From contig OY764162.1 in the NCBI GenBank assembly GCA_963668185.1, positions 310,001-374,000 on the forward strand: a DNA stretch of 64,000 nt. Direction: 5' to 3'. Made by a program: the position numbers and the translations under genes. Below, one piece after another: positions 60,767 to 64,000 of the stretch. This DNA is from G963668185 sp963668185. Lineage in GTDB: Bacteria > Chloroflexota > Dehalococcoidia > Lucifugimonadales > G963668185. The notes under the pieces were generated by a model. It was given only the letters and a program-made list of their open reading frames with translations. It ran no database searches and had not been told where the DNA came from. Positions within the stretch are counted from its first letter, which is position 1. Every line of letters begins with the position of its first letter.

Positions 60767-62518
60767 CTACCCCGCCGGCACCACCGGCAGCGTCACGTGC
60801 GACGGATGCTCCGCGCTGTGCAGCACCGTCTGCAGCGCCGGAACGAACCGCGCCCCGGCCGCAATCGACTCTCCCGTGTTCAGGTTCCGGTCGAACCGCG
60901 GAAAGTTGCTGCTCGATATCTCCAGCCGTATCTGGTGTCCCTTCCTGAACACGTTGCTCGTCGCCCACAGGTCGATCGTGTACTCGTACACCCGGCCCGG
61001 CTCGATGAGACTCGCCGCCGTCCTCGGCGTCCGGTACCTCGCCCGGACGATCCCGTCCGTCAGGTTCCGCGCGTACCCGCAGTCGCCGACGTCCAGCAGC
61101 TTCGCCGTGAAGTCCGTGTCCACCGCCGAGCTAGCGGCGTACAGCGTCACCGTCACAGGCCCCGTGACCTCCACGTCCTCCTCCAGCGGCGGCGTCGAGT
61201 ACACCAGCACGTCCTCCCGTGCCTCGATACCTCGGTGGTCGAACGCCCCCGCCGTCAACAGTCCCGGGTCGCAGCACAGCCCGCCGCCCGCCGTCGGCAC
61301 GGGGTCGATCGGGTTGTACACGAACGTGTCCGGCGGCTCGTGTCCCGGCGACTCCGGCGAGAGACTCCCGTTGCCGTTCAGAGTGTTCGCCTTGCCCCTG
61401 CTGTGCAGGTAGTACTTGACGTCCTCGGCCCGGGCTAGAGGCCAGTCGTCCTCGCCCCGCCACCGGTTGATGCCCATCACGAAGATCTGCACCGGCTTCT
61501 CGTCCATCAGCCCGTTGTCCTCGCCCTTCAGCCAATGGTCGTAGAACCGGAACGCCCGCTCCTCCAGGCCGAACGAACCCGCCGAGCCCCGCAACCCGAA
61601 GTCCACCTCGCCCGCTATCTGCGTCGGAGACCCGCCATGGATCCACGGCCCGATGATCAGCCGCTGGCCCCGCCGCGCATTCTCGCTCCCGCCATTGTCC
61701 CGCATCCCCGTGTAGTTGCGGATCGTCCCGCCCAAGAAGATGTCGTACCAGCCCCCGAAGTTCAGCGCGGGAACCGTAATGTCCGAGTGGCGCTCTTCGA
61801 TGCACACAGCCCGCCAGTAGTCGTCGAACTCCGGGTGGTCTATCCAGTCGTAGTAGTACTGCGCCAGCCCGCCCTTGAGGTGTTCGACCTCGCCGAGCGG
61901 CAGCTTCTTGAAATGCTCGCAGATGCTGTCTCGAGCGTCGATCAGTTCCTCGCGTCTCTGGTCGGGCAGTCCGAGCCTGTTCGCCAGGTGATCGAAGTTG
62001 TTGGTCGTCAGCGCCAGCGTCGCCCACGACAGGTTGAACCCAAGCTCGAACGCGCCCCCTTGCCACGTCCACCCCTCGTGGTAGTCCGACGCCGTCACGC
62101 CCGGCACGATCGCCGCCAGCGCCTCCGGCTTGGACATCGCCGCCAGCCACTGCGTAGCCCCGACGTAGGAGACGCCCCACATGCCAACCTTGCCCGTGCA
62201 CCAGCTTTGGGAAGCTATCGTGTCGATGGATACGTGCCCATCGTCGGACTCGTTCACGAACGTGTAGAACTCGCCCTCGGACGTATAGCGTCCCCGGACG
62301 TCCTGCACGACCGCGGCGTACCCCCGCGCGGCAGCATGAATGGGGTCGATGGTCGACATCCGCATGGTCGGAGCGCTCTTGTCGTACGGCGTCCGCTGGA
62401 GCAGGGCAGGGAAGGCGCCGGGCGCGTCCGGCCGGTACACGTCGGCGTACGTCATCGTGCCGTCTCTCAGCGCTATCGGGAAATTGTGCTCGATCTTGAC
62501 GTTGTAGGCTTCGGGCAT
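60767..62518 (-). CDS. CocE/NonD family serine hydrolase
   Basis: A 583-residue member of the X-Pro dipeptidyl-peptidase S15/cocaine esterase family. The alpha/beta hydrolase core has MTYADVYRPDAPGAFPALLQ, DVRGRYTSEGEFYTF and the nucleophile GMWGVSYVGATQW (Ser 117), and a C-terminal jelly-roll domain follows from about residue 340. No signal peptide, so probably cytoplasmic. Substrate could be an ester, acyl-amide or proline peptide. Confidence 0.92.
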   Translation of the reverse strand: MPEAYNVKIEHNFPIALRDGTMTYADVYRPDAPGAFPALLQRTPYDKSAPTMRMSTIDPIHAAARGYAAVVQDVRGRYTSEGEFYTFVNESDDGHVSIDTIASQSWCTGKVGMWGVSYVGATQWLAAMSKPEALAAIVPGVTASDYHEGWTWQGGAFELGFNLSWATLALTTNNFDHLANRLGLPDQRREELIDARDSICEHFKKLPLGEVEHLKGGLAQYYYDWIDHPEFDDYWRAVCIEERHSDITVPALNFGGWYDIFLGGTIRNYTGMRDNGGSENARRGQRLIIGPWIHGGSPTQIAGEVDFGLRGSAGSFGLEERAFRFYDHWLKGEDNGLMDEKPVQIFVMGINRWRGEDDWPLARAEDVKYYLHSRGKANTLNGNGSLSPESPGHEPPDTFVYNPIDPVPTAGGGLCCDPGLLTAGAFDHRGIEAREDVLVYSTPPLEEDVEVTGPVTVTLYAASSAVDTDFTAKLLDVGDCGYARNLTDGIVRARYRTPRTAASLIEPGRVYEYTIDLWATSNVFRKGHQIRLEISSSNFPRFDRNLNTGESIAAGARFVPALQTVLHSAEHPSHVTLPVVPAG

Positions 62519-62618
62519 AGCTCATACCTTTCTGCAGGCGGGTGGGGGAGTAAGCGTAGAATGTAGCATAGGCCCCAAGACTCAACAACAGAGCGAACGC
62601 GACTGGAGACTGACAGCA

Positions 62619-62867
62619 ATGAACAGGAAGATGGTTCCTCTCGCATCCTACCCCAACGAAATGGAGGCGAGTCTCGTCGTGCAACAACTCGAAGCCGAGG
62701 GCATTCCCGCGTTCGTAAAGCCGCTCGGCGGAGGCTACGGCATACTCGGCGTGAACCCCTTCATCCCGCACCGCGTCCACGTGCCAATCGAAATGCTGGA
62801 ACACGCCAGACGCCTGGTGTCTGATGAAGGATGTGCGATACAACCGGATCACCCCGAAGAGCGTTAG
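62619..62867 (+). CDS. DUF2007-like small protein
   Basis: An 82-residue protein: LASYPNEMEASLVVQQLEAE, GIPAFVKPLGGGYGILGVNP, FIPHRVHVPIEMLEHARRLV. This strand-helix-strand layout matches putative signal-transducing DUF2007 proteins. It precedes the Uma2 gene by 32 nt on the same strand. Confidence 0.75.
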   Translation: MNRKMVPLASYPNEMEASLVVQQLEAEGIPAFVKPLGGGYGILGVNPFIPHRVHVPIEMLEHARRLVSDEGCAIQPDHPEER

Positions 62868-62899
62868 AATGGAAGACGCGCATCTGAAAGGAGGCGGAG

Positions 62900-63463
62900 A
62901 TGGTCGAACCCACTACAGCGACCAGGTACACGTACGACGACTACCGAAAGACGCCCGACGATGAGCGCTGGGAACTGCTGAACGGGGAGCTAGTTATGCC
63001 GCCTGCGCCTAACATCGAACACCAAATGATTGTGGGTGACCTGTACACACACGTCAAGGCGTTCGTCAAGCAGAACTCCATCGGTCAAGTTCTGCTGGCT
63101 CCTTGCGACGTTGTCTTGTCGAACGAGAACGTCGTGCAGCCGGACCTCCTGTTCGTTTCCTATGAGCGCAGGGGGATTATCACTCGTGAGAACGTGCGCG
63201 GTGCCCCCGACCTCGTAGTCGAAGTTCTTTCACCCGGCTCCGTGAGCCGGGACTGGCGCGAGAAGATGGATGTGTACGCGGAACATGGCGTGCGCGAGTA
63301 CTGGATTGTTGACCCCGACGCCAGGCGCGCTTGGGTGATGACGAGATCTGAGGCCGGCGGCTTCGACGAAGCGGGGAACTACGGTGTGGGCGACGCTCTG
63401 GAGTCCGTCGTCCTTGAAGGCTTTGACCTCGACCTAGCAGAAGTATTCCAGCCGGTTTCCTGA
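62900..63463 (+). CDS. Uma2-family PD-(D/E)XK endonuclease-like protein
   Basis: A 187-residue Uma2 (DUF820) protein: YTYDDYRKTPDDERWELLNG, QPDLLFVSYERRG, GAPDLVVEVLSPGSVSRDW, REKMDVYAEHGVREYWIVDP. The Asp of QPDLLFV, the Glu of VEVLSP and the Lys of REKMDVY match the nuclease fold. ATG 62900 follows AAAGGAGGCGG. Family members are plentiful in Chloroflexota and cyanobacteria; in vivo roles are unclear. Confidence 0.92.
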   Translation: MVEPTTATRYTYDDYRKTPDDERWELLNGELVMPPAPNIEHQMIVGDLYTHVKAFVKQNSIGQVLLAPCDVVLSNENVVQPDLLFVSYERRGIITRENVRGAPDLVVEVLSPGSVSRDWREKMDVYAEHGVREYWIVDPDARRAWVMTRSEAGGFDEAGNYGVGDALESVVLEGFDLDLAEVFQPVS

Positions 63464-63476
63464 GCCTTTGAGCGGG

Positions 63477-64000
63477 TCACCCGTCCTCGCGCTCGTTCAA
63501 CACCCTGACCGCGACTGACCGGAAGAACTCATACGGCTGCGCCCCGCTGAACACGTACTTGCCTATTGCAAACGCGGGCACACTCTTGATCCCCATTGCC
63601 GAGGCATCGCGCATCTGCGACAGCACCGCAGCCTCGTATCGGTCCTGCTCCAGCATTGGCCCCAACTCTTCCCAGTCAAGCTCGTTGGACTCCACAACAT
63701 CCTTGACGACCTCAAGATTCCCAATGTCCCGGCACTCTGCCCAGTACGCCTGGAACATCGAACGGTGAAAATCGTCGAAGACGCCCTGCTCCCGAGCGTA
63801 CTCGGTCGCTTGTAGTGCGTACAGCGCGTAGGGCGTGATGTCCGGCTGGCGCATCGGCACGCCCGCCTCTTCCGCAATGTCAGCCAGAGAGCGAGTGAGT
63901 TCTCCGGGCACCTGTCCAGGATAGAGTTCCTTCGGCCGGCCCTCTTTGGGAGTGTCCGGCCGAAGCAGAAACGGCCGGCCGGTCAACTCCAGGCTGAACT
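63477..64000 (-). CDS. FrnE/DsbA-family oxidoreductase, 5' end outside the window
   Basis: About 174 codons of a DsbA-fold protein that continues past the window edge (the frame stays open to base 64000, reading FSLELTGRPFLLRPDTPKEG). Family landmarks are the LRPDTPKEG segment, the helical insert with GVFDDFHRSMFQAYW and the cis-Pro loop IKSVPAFAIGKYVFSGAQPY. The CxxC or CPWC active site should lie beyond the edge. The FrnE group includes protein-disulfide and 2-hydroxychromene-carboxylate isomerase-like enzymes. Confidence 0.9.
   Translation of the reverse strand, partial: FSLELTGRPFLLRPDTPKEGRPKELYPGQVPGELTRSLADIAEEAGVPMRQPDITPYALYALQATEYAREQGVFDDFHRSMFQAYWAECRDIGNLEVVKDVVESNELDWEELGPMLEQDRYEAAVLSQMRDASAMGIKSVPAFAIGKYVFSGAQPYEFFRSVAVRVLNEREDG

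Overview
This GC-rich window reads like a chromosome segment of an uncultured marine, possibly sponge-associated, member of the Chloroflexota (SAR202/Dehalococcoidia-like). That placement is inference. It rests on the gene mix: a paired DUF1800/DUF1501 locus, CaiB-type CoA-transferase with enoyl-CoA hydratase, hydantoinase/oxoprolinase genes, a small FAS-like polyketide synthase, many TTG/GTG starts, and many interspersed short palindromic repeats. No rRNA or other decisive marker gene is present.

Layout. (1) 1-9.8 kb: a gene tail, tRNA-Ala, then a type I restriction-modification locus (hsdM, hsdS, hsdR). Between hsdM and hsdS lie a broken VapB-like antitoxin, a four-helix membrane protein, a TIR-like protein and a KAP-family NTPase, so the locus looks like a composite defence unit. 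(2) 9.8-13.2 kb, minus strand: a complete ABC importer under a cobalamin riboswitch, hence probably a corrinoid transporter. (3) 13.2-16 kb: a lineage-type protein with repeat elements built into its reading frame, a small membrane protein and a PD-(D/E)XK nuclease-domain protein. (4) 16.2-20.5 kb: dcd and a full riboflavin/lumazine operon (ribD, ribE, ribBA, ribH). (5) 20.7-20.9 kb: tRNA-Gln and tRNA-Glu. (6) 21-23.4 kb, minus strand: a retropepsin-like protease, RimK ligase and aspartoacylase-family triad. (7) 23.6-35.3 kb: a polyketide synthase operon made of a 3225-residue megasynthase, a free ACP, an Sfp-type PPTase and an alpha/beta hydrolase. (8) 35.5-45.4 kb: an NCS2 permease with an extra soluble domain, HyuA/HyuB-type hydantoinase subunits, a ~2-kb insert of unknown genes controlled by an XRE repressor, an aquaporin, a peroxiredoxin-like selenoprotein and a Phd/VapC toxin-antitoxin pair. 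(9) 45.4-56 kb: DUF1501, NHL-repeat and DUF1800 genes, diacylglycerol kinase, a beta-propeller protein, CoA-transferase, enoyl-CoA hydratase, a nucleotidyltransferase-fold protein and an MFS exporter. (10) 56-64 kb: acyl-CoA synthetase, a MNT/HEPN pair with a nuclease (second ~2-kb insert), two small minus-strand genes, a CocE/NonD hydrolase, a DUF2007-like protein, a Uma2 nuclease and a truncated FrnE/DsbA-type oxidoreductase.

Main points for a second look. The gene at 44193-44675 has an in-frame TGA exactly where peroxiredoxin-like proteins carry the cysteine of the WCPYC motif, so it reads as a selenoprotein. The megasynthase ends in a second ketosynthase whose acyltransferase has been excised, leaving both flanking linkers, and a separate ACP follows. 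Two ~2-kb accessory inserts (after hyuB and after the acyl-CoA synthetase) each end in a diverged second copy of the 3' end of the gene they follow. This is the signature of insertion, or recombination, at gene 3' ends, with no integrase inside. Short repeat elements have entered two coding regions in frame.
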